Assembly: GCA_002457295.1 (NCBI GenBank)
Contig: NTKF01000009.1
Coordinates: 1-37,200, forward strand
Direction: 5' to 3'
Source of the DNA: Flavobacteriales bacterium MED-G22
GTDB taxonomy: Bacteria > Bacteroidota > Bacteroidia > Flavobacteriales > Flavobacteriaceae
DNA: 37,200 nt
The notes under the pieces are model-generated. The model was not told the DNA's origin. It was given only the letters and a program-made list of their open reading frames with translations, and did no database searches. Positions 22,517-34,766 of the stretch are shown piece by piece. Within the stretch, counting starts at the first letter, position 1, and every line of letters starts with the position of its first letter. The position numbers and the translations under genes are program-made.

Positions 22517-24967
22517 TTAAAATGCCAAGAAAAGTGCATTGGAAAAGATGATTTTGCTTTGATACCAAAAACTTCTAAAAAGGGGGTTATCAACAAAAAA
22601 GATAACAGAACCATTTCCAATAGCTTGCTGCCCATAAACTAGGCTATTAGTTTGTAAAGGTTTTTGACGGCTTCCAATAAATCCGTTCAATGGTTTTACA
22701 TCATTATTTAAAAAAGCACTATTGCTTCCTTTCGAAAGTAATTCATAAGTAGATGTGTTTTGCCGAAGCGAGTAGAATCGATCAACACCAAAGTTTAAGG
22801 GATGACTTTGATCTAGCTTTACTGGGTAAATACTACCTAAAATGGAGCTGCTGATCTCATGGCGATCTTGCTGGTCAAAGGGTAGTTTTTGAATATTCAC
22901 TTCTGGAATTGTTTTGGCTTCTAATTCAAATGGTTCTTTGTCTTTAAACCATTCTAGAGCGGTTCCCCATGTAATTAATTTTCCTCCTGCTTCTATCCAA
23001 TTGATAAGTTGAAAGGTTTCCTCTTGACTGAAAAGAGCTTCATACTCCCCCTCAGGAAGAAGCAGCACATCAATTTTTTGAAGTTGATGAAATAATGCCT
23101 TCTTATTATAACGAAAAAGAGGATAATTAAGGTCTTGCTCTAAAAAATGCCAAGTTTCTCCATAGGCATAGGAGTCAACATGCTCATCTTTTAAAAGGGC
23201 AATTGTGGGTCTTTTGATGAGTCTTAGGGCACTTGCACCCATATCAGGACCAAACTGGGCCCAACCCGTTTTTAAGGGGGTCATTATTAAATGGTTTTCT
23301 TGAGCTTTTTCAGCTAACTTTTCTTTCCATCCTGTTTGATCTACATGATCATTTTGTAAGAAAAAAAGACTACCCTGAGGCCAAAGGGTATCCTCCAGTT
23401 GAACTTTCTTCATGGTATAGCGAGGTCTTAACTGAGCTTCTAGTGTTTCAGCTAAAAACTTTGAAGAATCCAACCCTCGAAAAGGGATAACATACCCATA
23501 ACCATCTTCAACAACATCATTTGAGTTCTTGTTAGAAACCGTTTGATGTGTGTTTTCTAAATTTCCCCTTAGCATCATTGTTTTTAGTCCATAGGCATAG
23601 GGCAAGTTCCAAGCGGTTATGTCATAGGTCAATGAATCCTCTAAATAGGTCTTGGGTTCTAAAAGTGCTTGTATCAAAATTGATTTGGGCTGTTGAGTGG
23701 AAACAATCAAAGAATTGGAATTAAAGTCAACACTATTATTTTTTTGTGATTGATAATGATATCCCTTAAGGGTTTGCTTAGCATCTAATCTGCTGGTTTT
23801 AATTTCGTGGGCATTTAAAAGTTGTTCTAATGCTTTTAAGGCTTGATCTGCCCCTTCCATGACATACGTTTGTATGTCTGCTTCACGAGTATAAAAAGAG
23901 GTATACTCTTCAAGTAATTCTTTTTTATTATTTATTACTGCCTCTAAGGTTGAAATACCTGTGGTAAAGTGACCTAAAATTCGATTTTTTAGTGTTAATG
24001 GTATTCCTTTTTCATCCAAAATGCCTAAGCCAGCAATTCCCCCACCGGCTTGTTCATAAGTCATGCCAATCCCGCCTAAAAAAGTTGGGTAGGTATCGCC
24101 ATAACTTGGGTAGAGAAGATCAAATACTTCTTTGGTAAAATAGCGCCACCCGTTAACATCAAAGTACCTAGCATGATTCTTTCCAATTACTTCTTGAAAC
24201 TTTTTCTGAAATGGACTAAAAAGCTGGTGCATCGGCTTTGCAGCTGGAGCAAAATAATAGTTGCTGTTGACCCCTTGTTCGTGAAAATCAACATGAATAT
24301 GGGGTAGCCATTGATTATAAAAAGCGATGCGGGCTTTACTTTCTTTTTGACTGAGCCAAGCCCAATCACGGTTCAGGTCAAAGTGATAGTGGTTACTCCG
24401 ACCATTGGGCCATCCCTCTTGATGTTCAACGGTGTTGGGGAGATATACATTTGACTTGCTTTTATTTTGATTGAAAAATTGTACATATCGATCTCTACCA
24501 TCAGGATTAATACAGGGATCTAGAATCACAATCATGTCCTTTAGCCAGTCTTGATACTCAGTTATAATTGTATGTATGGTTTTCATGGCTGCCTCTGTAC
24601 TGGAAGATTCATTGCCGTGCACATTATAGCTCAGCCAAACAATGGCTTTTTGACCTTCTTTTGAAATTGTGCTCCCTGCACTTTGATTTAGATGAAGGGC
24701 CCTTATAGCCTCTATATTTTTTAGATTTTCTGGACTCGATACGATTGCAGCGATCAATGGTCTTCCTTCATACGTTTCTCCATAGCTGTGAAGTTTGATT
24801 TGATCAGAAGCAAGCTCTAAATGGTTAAAATAGGCAACTACCTTATGGTGGGGAGTGAAGGCTTCCCCTAAATTATAGCCTAAAAATTCTGAAGGGTTTT
24901 GCAACGTTTGTCCCCAAACAAATGCATTTGAAAGAAAACAAAGAAACCAAATAAAAAGTTTTTTCAT
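22517..24967 (-). CDS. Secreted M14-family zinc carboxypeptidase
   Basis: 816 residues from the ATG at 24967, which gives a clean signal peptide (MKKLFIWFLCFLSNAFVWGQ). The M14 zinc site is His117 and Glu120 (VHGNESS) with His229 (DFHEQG); NPDGRD (154-159) carries the substrate-binding arginine, and the general base is probably Glu305 in MTYEQAGGG. Beyond about residue 340 comes a long C-terminal region with a glutamine-amidotransferase-like fold hint (VDVLLLPEGEYEALF, then INWIEAGGKLITWG), seen in other large Bacteroidota M14 proteins. It probably degrades peptides in the periplasm or outside. An ATG at 24985 adds six residues and is less likely. Confidence 0.93.
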   Translation of the reverse strand: MKKLFIWFLCFLSNAFVWGQTLQNPSEFLGYNLGEAFTPHHKVVAYFNHLELASDQIKLHSYGETYEGRPLIAAIVSSPENLKNIEAIRALHLNQSAGSTISKEGQKAIVWLSYNVHGNESSSTEAAMKTIHTIITEYQDWLKDMIVILDPCINPDGRDRYVQFFNQNKSKSNVYLPNTVEHQEGWPNGRSNHYHFDLNRDWAWLSQKESKARIAFYNQWLPHIHVDFHEQGVNSNYYFAPAAKPMHQLFSPFQKKFQEVIGKNHARYFDVNGWRYFTKEVFDLLYPSYGDTYPTFLGGIGMTYEQAGGGIAGLGILDEKGIPLTLKNRILGHFTTGISTLEAVINNKKELLEEYTSFYTREADIQTYVMEGADQALKALEQLLNAHEIKTSRLDAKQTLKGYHYQSQKNNSVDFNSNSLIVSTQQPKSILIQALLEPKTYLEDSLTYDITAWNLPYAYGLKTMMLRGNLENTHQTVSNKNSNDVVEDGYGYVIPFRGLDSSKFLAETLEAQLRPRYTMKKVQLEDTLWPQGSLFFLQNDHVDQTGWKEKLAEKAQENHLIMTPLKTGWAQFGPDMGASALRLIKRPTIALLKDEHVDSYAYGETWHFLEQDLNYPLFRYNKKALFHQLQKIDVLLLPEGEYEALFSQEETFQLINWIEAGGKLITWGTALEWFKDKEPFELEAKTIPEVNIQKLPFDQQDRHEISSSILGSIYPVKLDQSHPLNFGVDRFYSLRQNTSTYELLSKGSNSAFLNNDVKPLNGFIGSRQKPLQTNSLVYGQQAIGNGSVIFFVDNPLFRSFWYQSKIIFSNALFLAF

Positions 24968-25045
24968 ATAAAAAATCAAATTCACCTTTGTTTTTCAATT
25001 TTAATCTACTTCTAAAAAAACAAATATCTTTACATAAAACAGGCT

Positions 25046-26653
25046 ATGCAACACACTACCATATCCTATTCAGATACGGGGCGATTTTCTACTCTCATGT
25101 CAGACTATCTGGCACAACACAAGGACTTAAAACCGTTTTACGGTCGGTTTCCGAATGTAGCAAATTTTGAAAAGCAGGCAAAAGAAAAACTACAGTTATA
25201 TCCTTCCTCCACCAGAAAGACGTTGGTAGAAGTGCTTAAGAAACAATATGAAACTATTGAAAATGCTCCTAAAGTCCATCAGTCGATAACACTTTTGTCA
25301 GAAGAAAATTCTGTCACAGTAACAACAGGTCATCAGTTGTGTTTGATGACTGGACCTTTGTTTTTTATTTATAAAATAATAACCACCATAAAGGCAGCCT
25401 ACAAATTATCAAAAAAGTATCCTGAATTCAATTTTATTCCAGTCTATTGGATGGCCTCTGAAGATCATGATTTTGAAGAGATACAGTCTTTTCTTTTTAA
25501 GGGAAAAAAAATTCAATGGAACAGTGAGCAAGAAGGAAGAGCTGTCGGAACTATCCAACTTGATGATTTAGACCCTGTGCTCGACCTTTTTGAGCAACAT
25601 TTAGGCAGCAAGCCCTCAGCTGAAACATTAAAAAAATGGATAGCTATTAGCTACAGAAATTCTTCCAATTTAGCGGAGGCTACAAGAAAGTTTGTGCATT
25701 TTCTTTTTCAAGATTATTCTTTAGTAGTAGTAGATGCGAATGACTTCAATTTGAAGAAATTGTTCGTTCCTGCAATGGCAATGGAACTAAAAAACCAAAA
25801 ATGTTTTGAATCAGTAGCCACTCAAACTCAAAATATTAAGAAAACCTATAATGAAAAGTTTGTCCCTCAAGTCAACCCAAGGCCCATTAATCTTTTTTAT
25901 TTAACCTCAAAAGATAGATATCTGATTCGTAAAGAAGAAAACCATTATTATTTAGAGGACTCTGATAAAAAATTATCTGAAAAAGAAATGCTAAATGAAT
26001 TAGAAGAACATCCAGAACGATTCTCCCCCAATGTGTTGATGCGTCCTCTTTATCAAGAAACAATTCTTCCAAACGTGGGCTATATTGGAGGTGGAGGTGA
26101 ACTAGCCTATTGGTTTCAATTGAACCATTTTTTTGAAATGCATAACATACCTTTTCCAATTTTAGTTTTGCGTAACAGTGCATTATTACTTTCTGAAAAA
26201 ACAGCTCAAAAACTTAATCGGTTAGATATATCCACTAAAGATTGTTTTTTGCCTCGCGTGAATTTGATCAATAAAAAAATTAGACAGATTAGCAATATTG
26301 ATTTGGATTTGGGATTTTTGAAAAAGCAGTTAGAAAAACAATTTGGTTATCTAGAGGGGTTGGTAGCCCAAACAGACCCTTCTTTTGAAGGCGCACTGAA
26401 AGCACAGCTAGCAAAACAAAATAAAGGAATAGAAGCAATAGAAAAGCGGTTGCTCCAAGCCCAAAAAAGAAAGTTGAAAGATCAGGTGCAACGTATGACA
26501 GATTTGCATAAAGAAATTTTTCCCAACGATGCGTTGCAAGAACGGCAACTTAATGTTGTGGAATTTTATTTGGATCATGGGGGTGAATTTATCAATGCAC
26601 TGATGAAAGTATTGGATCCCTTTTCAAACGAATTTAGCGTAATTAAATATTAA
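25046..26653 (+). CDS. bshC: Bacillithiol biosynthesis protein BshC
   Basis: 535 residues, the usual BshC length. BshC is the putative cysteine-adding enzyme that finishes bacillithiol synthesis (Cys-GlcN-malate). Family landmarks: TTGHQLCLMTGPLFFIYKI (about 93-112), VYWMASEDHDFEEI (about 132-145), and GGGELAYWFQLN. A long lysine-rich coiled-coil stretch lies near the C-terminus (LEKQFGYLEGLVAQTD to VQRMTDLHKEI). bshA and bshB are not in the window. It starts the run that leads into guaA; TATCTTTA (25025-25032) is a weak -7-like sequence before the start. Confidence 0.95.
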   Translation: MQHTTISYSDTGRFSTLMSDYLAQHKDLKPFYGRFPNVANFEKQAKEKLQLYPSSTRKTLVEVLKKQYETIENAPKVHQSITLLSEENSVTVTTGHQLCLMTGPLFFIYKIITTIKAAYKLSKKYPEFNFIPVYWMASEDHDFEEIQSFLFKGKKIQWNSEQEGRAVGTIQLDDLDPVLDLFEQHLGSKPSAETLKKWIAISYRNSSNLAEATRKFVHFLFQDYSLVVVDANDFNLKKLFVPAMAMELKNQKCFESVATQTQNIKKTYNEKFVPQVNPRPINLFYLTSKDRYLIRKEENHYYLEDSDKKLSEKEMLNELEEHPERFSPNVLMRPLYQETILPNVGYIGGGGELAYWFQLNHFFEMHNIPFPILVLRNSALLLSEKTAQKLNRLDISTKDCFLPRVNLINKKIRQISNIDLDLGFLKKQLEKQFGYLEGLVAQTDPSFEGALKAQLAKQNKGIEAIEKRLLQAQKRKLKDQVQRMTDLHKEIFPNDALQERQLNVVEFYLDHGGEFINALMKVLDPFSNEFSVIKY

Positions 26654-26719
26654 CATCTCTTGTGTATTTTTTACAAGAATCGGGCTCAGTGCACCTTGAA
26701 TTAAATTGTATTTTTACTC

Positions 26720-28249
26720 ATGCAAGAAAAAATACTCATCCTTGATTTTGGTTCGCAATACACACAACTCATTGCCAGAAGGGTACGCGAATTGTCCATT
26801 TATTGTGAAATTTATCCCTTTAATAAAATTCCTCCAGACGTTGAGAATTACAAAGCATTGATTTTGTCTGGATCTCCATATTCTGTTAGACAAGAAAACG
26901 CCCCTCAGCCAAATTTGAAAGACATTAAAGGAAAGATCCCTGTACTTGGTGTTTGTTACGGTGCACAATATATTGCCCACTTTTTTGGTGGAAATGTAAG
27001 TGCCTCTAACAAAAGAGAATATGGAAGAGCCCATTTGGAACTGAATGGCAATCCTGATTTATTTTTTCAAGGTGTACAACCTCAAAGCCAAGTTTGGATG
27101 AGTCATAGTGACACGATTAAAACCTTACCAGAAGGAGGTGTATTATTGGCAAGCACAGAAGATGTTGAGAATGCAGCCTTTTTAATCGAAGGAGAAAAAA
27201 CCTATGGAATTCAATTTCATCCAGAGGTGTATCATTCAACAGAAGGCAAATTGATCTTAGAAAATTTTTTAGTAAAGATTGCTGGTGTAGCACAAACTTG
27301 GACTCCAGATTCATTTGTGCACACCAGTGTTGACACGCTAAAAAAACAAATTGGAGAGGAGCAAGTCATTTTGGGTTTGTCAGGAGGGGTAGATTCCTCT
27401 GTGGCAGCTATTTTGCTACACAAAGCAATAGGCAGCCAACTCAACTGTATCTTTGTGAACAATGGATTGTTGCGTAAAGATGAGTTTAGCCAAGTGCTGA
27501 CCCAATATGAAGGCATGGGACTCAATGTAAAAGGAATAGATGCCAGTGCACAGTTTTTGGAGGCTCTAGAGGGCATTTCTGACCCTGAATCAAAAAGAAA
27601 AATTATCGGGAAAACCTTTATAGATGTTTTCGAAGAAGAATCACACAAAGTTAAAGGTGCGGCCTGGCTGGCTCAAGGCACAATCTATCCTGATGTGATT
27701 GAATCAACCTCAGTAAACGGTCCTTCAGCGACCATAAAATCCCATCACAACGTGGGCGGGCTTCCTGATTACATGAAGCTAAAAATAGTAGAACCTTTAA
27801 GAATGTTGTTTAAAGATGAGGTGAGAAGAGTGGGGAGGAGCATGGAACTACCAGAAGAATTATTAGGTCGACACCCTTTTCCAGGTCCAGGTCTAGCTAT
27901 TCGAATTTTAGGCCCTATTTCAAAAGAAAATGTAGCCTTACTCCAAGAGGCAGATGCTATTTTTATCAAAGGATTGAAAGAATGGGATTTATATGATGAA
28001 GTTTGGCAAGCAGGAGCTATTTTGTTACCGATAAACAGTGTGGGAGTTATGGGTGACGAGCGTACTTATGAAAAATGCATAGCGCTTCGTGCCGTTCAGT
28101 CAACTGACGGCATGACGGCAGATTGGGTTAATCTACCTTATGAATTTTTGCAAAAAATATCCAACCAAATCATCAATAATGTCAAGGGAATCAATAGAGT
28201 GGTTTATGACATAAGTTCAAAACCACCTGCCACAATTGAATGGGAATGA
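26720..28249 (+). CDS. guaA: GMP synthase (glutamine-hydrolysing)
   Basis: 509 residues. It converts XMP, glutamine and ATP to GMP. The class I amidotransferase domain has Cys79 ([10 protein letters not shown]) and its histidine in [11 protein letters not shown]. The ATP-pyrophosphatase domain begins with the P-loop [12 protein letters not shown], and the C-terminal dimerisation domain ends in the conserved [11 protein letters not shown]. Nothing is missing. It is 66 bases after bshC, and the LysM gene follows after 19 bases. TATTTTTA just before the ATG is too close to serve as a usual -7 box. Confidence 0.98.
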   Translation: MQEKILILDFGSQYTQLIARRVRELSIYCEIYPFNKIPPDVENYKALILSGSPYSVRQENAPQPNLKDIKGKIPVLGVCYGAQYIAHFFGGNVSASNKREYGRAHLELNGNPDLFFQGVQPQSQVWMSHSDTIKTLPEGGVLLASTEDVENAAFLIEGEKTYGIQFHPEVYHSTEGKLILENFLVKIAGVAQTWTPDSFVHTSVDTLKKQIGEEQVILGLSGGVDSSVAAILLHKAIGSQLNCIFVNNGLLRKDEFSQVLTQYEGMGLNVKGIDASAQFLEALEGISDPESKRKIIGKTFIDVFEEESHKVKGAAWLAQGTIYPDVIESTSVNGPSATIKSHHNVGGLPDYMKLKIVEPLRMLFKDEVRRVGRSMELPEELLGRHPFPGPGLAIRILGPISKENVALLQEADAIFIKGLKEWDLYDEVWQAGAILLPINSVGVMGDERTYEKCIALRAVQSTDGMTADWVNLPYEFLQKISNQIINNVKGINRVVYDISSKPPATIEWE

Positions 28250-28268
28250 TTATTGTTAATACCTCAAT

Positions 28269-30035
28269 ATGAGATTCAGATCAATACTCTTTATTTTACT
28301 TTTCACAATCATTTTACCTCTTGGAGCACAAGAAATTCCAACTCATTTTGAATATCATAGGGTGCGTGTTGGCGAAACCCTTTTTGGCCTTAGTCAAAAA
28401 TATGGTATAACTGAAGAAGAGCTGCTAGAGTACAATTCCATTTTGTCAAAAACAGGCTTGAGAAAGAGAATGAAACTACGCATTCCTGTTTATACCAAAA
28501 CTGAAGAGGTTGTAGAAATGATTGATGAACCTCTTCCCAAGGTAGTAATTGACACTTTAGGATTTGAAACACATTTGGTGCTAGCCAAAGAGACAAAATG
28601 GCGTTTGGCTTATCAATATGGCACCACTATAGCAGCACTAGAACAACTCAATCCCACTATAAAAGAAGGTCTAAAAATTGGCCAAACAATCAAAGTGCCT
28701 AAAGCAAAAATACCAAAACGGGTTCCTGAGAAAGATTCATTGTTTAATTATTATATGGTGCTGCCTAAAGAAGGGTATTATCGAATTGAAAAAAAATTAG
28801 GAGTACCCAAAAAAGTCTTGGATTCTTTAAACCCTGAGTTGATTGAGAAAGGATTACAAGAAGGAATGGTGTTAAAAGTGCCAGGGGATCTTTCTGGTGA
28901 CCTAAAGGTGTCAGACGATTTATTGCTTGAGCGAATAAACTTACTCGATTCAATTTCTGAAGCTAAACCTATGGAAATTGCTCTCATGCTCCCCTTCAGA
29001 GCCAGTGAGCTCAATTTAGATTCTCTTCATTTAGTTCGTCCTGTATTAGAAAGTAGAAACTTGTATACCATCGCCTTTGATTTTTATATGGGAGCTAGAA
29101 TGGCAGCAGAAAAAGCAACCACTATTGGTATTCCTGTAGAACTATCTGTAATTGACACAGAAAACAATAAAAGTAAAATTTTAGAAGAAGTGTCTTCGAA
29201 AGATTGGCGCAAAACAGATGCCATTATAGGACCTATCATTCCTTCTAATTTTGATTATGTCTCTAATTTAAAAGCCATCGAAAATATTCCTAAAGTTTCC
29301 CCTTTATCTACCAACGAGGTAAGAAAATCAAAAGCTATTTTTCAAACCCAAACCCGAAAATCTACTTATAGAAAAAAAATGCTTGCTTATCTCGAGCGTA
29401 AACTTGACAGTACGCAAAACATTGTTATTGTGGCAGATTCACTAAGCCGACCCATGGAGACCGAATTACTCAACAGGTTTCCTACTGCCATTCAATTAAG
29501 ACCCGAAGAAGAAGGATATTTAATGCCTGAGCTAGTAGATTCTCTTTTAGTTGATTCATTACCTAATAAAGTTATTTTAGAGACTTCTTCTTTTCCTCTG
29601 ATAGGAAGTGTCTTATCACAAATGAATGCCCAAAATACGGATGAACGTTCTGTTCAGGTTTTTACTACCTACAGAAATAACCTTTATGACAAAGCCAACC
29701 TTTCGTTAGAAATGTTAGGAGCTGTTCAGTTTACTTATCCTTCCAACACCATATTAAAAACTGCTGATACCTTTTCTGAGTTTCAATTGGATTTTATTGA
29801 TCGATTTGGAAAACCCCCTTCAAAAGAAGCTACTCGAGCTTATGATGTTACACTAGATGTCTTATTACGAATTGCTTATAGTGGTTCATTAAAAAAGAGC
29901 TTGGAAATTGGTGAAACCTTCTACAATCAAAATTGCTTCTCCTACACTCTAGACCAAAATAATAGTTATGTGAATGAAGCGGTATTGATTCTTCAACACG
30001 AAGGATATGAGGTAAAAGAAATAAAAGAATGGTAG
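28269..30035 (+). CDS. Secreted LysM-repeat protein with periplasmic-binding-protein-like domain
   Basis: 588 residues with a signal peptide ending LPLGAQ (about residue 21). LysM repeats occupy about 28-75 (HRVRVGETLFGLSQKYGITEEEL), 100-145 (LVLAKETKWRLAYQYGTTIAAL) and probably a degenerate third at 160-206. From about 235 (PMEIALMLPFRAS) to the end the fold looks like a type I periplasmic-binding/ANF receptor domain, with IIGPIIPSNFDYVSNLKA resembling the family's ligand-cleft region. LysM suggests peptidoglycan binding. It lies between guaA and pyrG and is probably cotranscribed with them. Known relatives in Flavobacteriia occupy the same place, as I recall; the function is not known to me. 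Confidence 0.88.
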   Translation: MRFRSILFILLFTIILPLGAQEIPTHFEYHRVRVGETLFGLSQKYGITEEELLEYNSILSKTGLRKRMKLRIPVYTKTEEVVEMIDEPLPKVVIDTLGFETHLVLAKETKWRLAYQYGTTIAALEQLNPTIKEGLKIGQTIKVPKAKIPKRVPEKDSLFNYYMVLPKEGYYRIEKKLGVPKKVLDSLNPELIEKGLQEGMVLKVPGDLSGDLKVSDDLLLERINLLDSISEAKPMEIALMLPFRASELNLDSLHLVRPVLESRNLYTIAFDFYMGARMAAEKATTIGIPVELSVIDTENNKSKILEEVSSKDWRKTDAIIGPIIPSNFDYVSNLKAIENIPKVSPLSTNEVRKSKAIFQTQTRKSTYRKKMLAYLERKLDSTQNIVIVADSLSRPMETELLNRFPTAIQLRPEEEGYLMPELVDSLLVDSLPNKVILETSSFPLIGSVLSQMNAQNTDERSVQVFTTYRNNLYDKANLSLEMLGAVQFTYPSNTILKTADTFSEFQLDFIDRFGKPPSKEATRAYDVTLDVLLRIAYSGSLKKSLEIGETFYNQNCFSYTLDQNNSYVNEAVLILQHEGYEVKEIKEW

Positions 30036-30067
30036 TAAATACACCTATATGCTTATGAATTTTGTAA

Positions 30068-31726
<1,659 letters not shown>

Positions 31727-31727
31727 A

Positions 31728-33554
31728 ATGGAAGAAAGAAAATTTGACCCCTATCAATTTATAGGTTTTATTCTTATAGCACTCATCTTAACCTGGATGC
31801 TCTATAGAAATGGTCCACAAGAAACTCAAGATAACGCCCCAGTAGAAACTAACCAAACAACGAATCCTCAGACACCACAACCTGTTTTGTCAGACTCTGT
31901 TCAACAACAAAAAAATGTTCAAGCTTTCGGAGATTTTGGTGGATTTTTTCAAGCCAAGAAAATTGAACCTGTTTTGCTTGAAAATAAAAACTTAGCTTTT
32001 GAATTTGACACAAAAGGAGCAATAGTGACATCGCTTAGATTGAAAGAATTTAATAATTATCAAGATGTTCCACTCTTTCTTGTCAACGATAAAAATACCC
32101 AATTCAATTTGTTGCTCAAGGCTTCAAACGGCATGGAACTCAATACTTCAGAAATGTATTTTCAGCCCACCATAATTTCAAATGAAGAAAATCAAGAAGT
32201 TATTTTTGAGTCTAAAACAGCCTCCAATCAAATGATCCGTTTTGTATATACACTTCCAGAAGATGGATATCAAATCAAGCTAGAAATTTCAACATCAAAT
32301 TTTGCTCCTTCACTAAGCAGAAGTGATACCCCTAATTTAACCTGGAGTACAACAGCTTTTAGAAATTCTAGAAGTATTGAATATGAAAACCGTTACACGG
32401 AATATACTTATGGATATGATGAAGATCGGGTAGATTATTTATCATTGAGTGGAGATGATGAAGAACAAATGAGTAACATCAGATGGATTTCCTACAGGCA
32501 ACACTTTTTTAGTGCAATTCTTGTTCCAAACGAACCTTTGGATGAGGTACAAATGTATTCTGAAAATTTAGCTGATGAGGAAAAATTAGAGGAGCGGTTC
32601 ACAAAACGCTTTAGTTCAACTTTTCCTGTTGAGCGACAAAATGGTGAGTTGGATGCAGCGTTTAATTTTTATTATGGCCCTACTGATTATAAAACATTAG
32701 AATTGCTTCCCGGTGATTTAGAAGCCTCTATCCCTCTTGGGTGGGGTATATTTGGATGGATTAATCGATGGGTTTTTCTCCCTTTGTTTGGTTTTTTGTC
32801 TACAATTTTTCCTTACGGAATTGCCATAATTGTTTTGACATTAATTGTTCGCTTGGCTATGTCACCAGTAACATACAAGTCCTATGTGTCTCAAATTAAG
32901 ATGAAACTTTTGCGTCCTGAAGTTGATGCCATCAACGAAAAACATAAAGATAATGCGGTTAAAAAACAACAAGAAACAATGAGTCTCTATTCAAAAGCAG
33001 GTGCTAGCCCACTGGCTGGATGTGTGCCGGCATTGATTCAATTGCCCGTTTTTTATGCTTTATTCACCTTTTTTCCTGTTGCATTTGTCTTGAGAGAAAA
33101 AAGTTTTCTTTGGGCCGATGACCTATCTTCTTATGATTCCGTTTTGGAACTTCCTTTCAATGTGCCCTTCTATGGTGATCATGTGAGTTTGTTTCCCATT
33201 TTAGCCTCCATTGCTATTTTTTTCTACACAAGAATGACCACAGGTCAGCAGCCCATGCCACAACAACCTGGTATGCCCAATATGAAGGTAATCATGTATC
33301 TCATGCCAGTGATGATGCTTTTTTTCTTCAATAATTATGCAAGCGGATTGAGTTTGTATTATTTTGTTTCCAATTTGCTTACGATCTTTTTGATGCTAAT
33401 CATTAAAAATTACATCATCGATGATAAGAAAATCCATGCCAAGCTTGAGGAAAATAAAAAGAAGCCTAAAAAAGTAGGTGGTTTTTCTGCCCGCTTACAA
33501 AAAGCAATGGAAGAAGCAGAAAAGCAAAAAAAAGCGGGTAGAAGGAGAGGGTAA
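31728..33554 (+). CDS. yidC: Membrane protein insertase YidC
   Basis: 608 residues. An N-terminal transmembrane helix (about 10-24, FIGFILIALILTWML) is followed by a large periplasmic domain (about 75-330) and the conserved five-helix insertase core (about 340-560). The groove arginine lies in LTLIVRLAMSPVTYKS, and SPLAGCVPALIQLPVFYALF is the signature segment. The C-terminal tail is lysine/arginine-rich, as in YidC forms that contact ribosomes. It works with FtsY/SRP and SecYEG; ftsY is also in this window but in another operon. Spacing to pyrG is one base. Confidence 0.97.
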   Translation: MEERKFDPYQFIGFILIALILTWMLYRNGPQETQDNAPVETNQTTNPQTPQPVLSDSVQQQKNVQAFGDFGGFFQAKKIEPVLLENKNLAFEFDTKGAIVTSLRLKEFNNYQDVPLFLVNDKNTQFNLLLKASNGMELNTSEMYFQPTIISNEENQEVIFESKTASNQMIRFVYTLPEDGYQIKLEISTSNFAPSLSRSDTPNLTWSTTAFRNSRSIEYENRYTEYTYGYDEDRVDYLSLSGDDEEQMSNIRWISYRQHFFSAILVPNEPLDEVQMYSENLADEEKLEERFTKRFSSTFPVERQNGELDAAFNFYYGPTDYKTLELLPGDLEASIPLGWGIFGWINRWVFLPLFGFLSTIFPYGIAIIVLTLIVRLAMSPVTYKSYVSQIKMKLLRPEVDAINEKHKDNAVKKQQETMSLYSKAGASPLAGCVPALIQLPVFYALFTFFPVAFVLREKSFLWADDLSSYDSVLELPFNVPFYGDHVSLFPILASIAIFFYTRMTTGQQPMPQQPGMPNMKVIMYLMPVMMLFFFNNYASGLSLYYFVSNLLTIFLMLIIKNYIIDDKKIHAKLEENKKKPKKVGGFSARLQKAMEEAEKQKKAGRRRG

Positions 33555-33584
33555 TTTTTTCTCAGAGTTCCTTACTTTTACTGA

Positions 33585-34766
33585 ATGAAAAAGAAGCGAG
33601 TCGTTGTGGGTCTCTCAGGAGGAGTAGATTCATCTGTAGCGGCACATTTGCTGGTTGAACAAGGCTATGAGGTGATAGGCTTGTTTATGAAAAATTGGCA
33701 TGACGAATCTGTGACCATTTCTAGTGAATGCCCTTGGTTAGAAGACAGCTATGATGCCATGTTAGTAGCTGAGAAATTAGGTATACCTTTTCAAACTGTG
33801 GACTTGAGTAGTGAATATAAAACTCGTATTGTTGATTATATGTTTGCAGAATATGAGCGGGGAAGGACCCCCAATCCAGATGTGCTCTGCAATAGAGAAA
33901 TAAAATTTGACCTATTCCTAAAAATCGCTCTTTCTTTGAATGCTGATTATGTTGCAACAGGACATTATTGCCAAAAAAATACTATTACATCTCAAGACAA
34001 AACAATACACCAATTACTCTCAGGAGCTGACATTAATAAGGATCAATCCTATTTTCTTTGCCAACTTACCCAAGAGCAATTGGCTCATGCACTTTTCCCT
34101 ATAGGCCATTTACAAAAAAGTGAAGTTAGAAAAATAGCAAAAGCGCAAGGTTTTGTAACAGCAGATAAACGTGATTCTCAAGGCCTTTGTTTTGTGGGTA
34201 AAGTCAGATTACCAGATTTTTTACAACAACAATTGAAGCCCAAAGAAGGTAAAATCATCGCTATAGACGAAAATCATGAAAAGTTCAAAAATATACCCTC
34301 ATCAAATGCTCCACTGGCAGAACAGGCATTGAAACTAAACTACGCAGCCATTGATGGTGATGAAGTAGGTGCCCACAGGGGTGCTCATTATTTTACTATT
34401 GGCCAACGCAAGGGACTGGCAGTGGGTGGAACCGTTGATCCTTTGTTTGTGATTGATACTGATGTAAATGAAAATGTGCTCTATGTGGGTGAAGGTAAAA
34501 ACCACCCTGGGTTATTTAGAAAGGTATTGAAGGTAGCGCCCAAAGAGGTTCACTGGGTGCGAGAAGATTTAACACTAAAAGCGGGGGAGTTCCTCAAAGT
34601 TGAAGCTAGAATTCGATATAGACAACCGCTTCAAAAAGCTACAATCCACGCTCTTGAGTCAGGTTATTTCGTCTCTTTTGATCAGCCTCAGTCAGCGATC
34701 ACTTCAGGTCAGTTTGTTGCTTGGTATCAAAAAAAGGAATTGCTCGGATCTGGTGTCATCACTTGA
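33585..34766 (+). CDS. mnmA: tRNA-specific 2-thiouridylase MnmA
   Basis: 393 residues. It adds sulfur to U34 of Lys, Glu and Gln tRNAs. The PP-loop is [12 protein letters not shown] (9-20). The catalytic cysteines are Cys102 (VLCNREIKF) and Cys202 (QGLCFVGKV), and a C-terminal beta-barrel closes the protein ([10 protein letters not shown] to [12 protein letters not shown]). It follows yidC by 30 bases and is probably the last gene of the bshC/guaA-pyrG-yidC run. Its last 40 bases overlap the opposing DUF255 gene, so no terminator can lie between them. Confidence 0.97.
   Translation: MKKKRVVVGLSGGVDSSVAAHLLVEQGYEVIGLFMKNWHDESVTISSECPWLEDSYDAMLVAEKLGIPFQTVDLSSEYKTRIVDYMFAEYERGRTPNPDVLCNREIKFDLFLKIALSLNADYVATGHYCQKNTITSQDKTIHQLLSGADINKDQSYFLCQLTQEQLAHALFPIGHLQKSEVRKIAKAQGFVTADKRDSQGLCFVGKVRLPDFLQQQLKPKEGKIIAIDENHEKFKNIPSSNAPLAEQALKLNYAAIDGDEVGAHRGAHYFTIGQRKGLAVGGTVDPLFVIDTDVNENVLYVGEGKNHPGLFRKVLKVAPKEVHWVREDLTLKAGEFLKVEARIRYRQPLQKATIHALESGYFVSFDQPQSAITSGQFVAWYQKKELLGSGVIT

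Noticed and set aside
26658..26678. Inverted repeat TCTTGT / ACAAGA between bshC and guaA as a terminator
   Set aside because: The T-run is in the loop, not after the stem, and the stem is only 6 AT-rich pairs, so termination is not supported.
27232..27648. A 138-codon minus-strand ORF inside guaA
   Set aside because: Antisense to the conserved amidotransferase/ATP-pyrophosphatase coding region; its composition is that of a shadow frame and it has no start context or domain.
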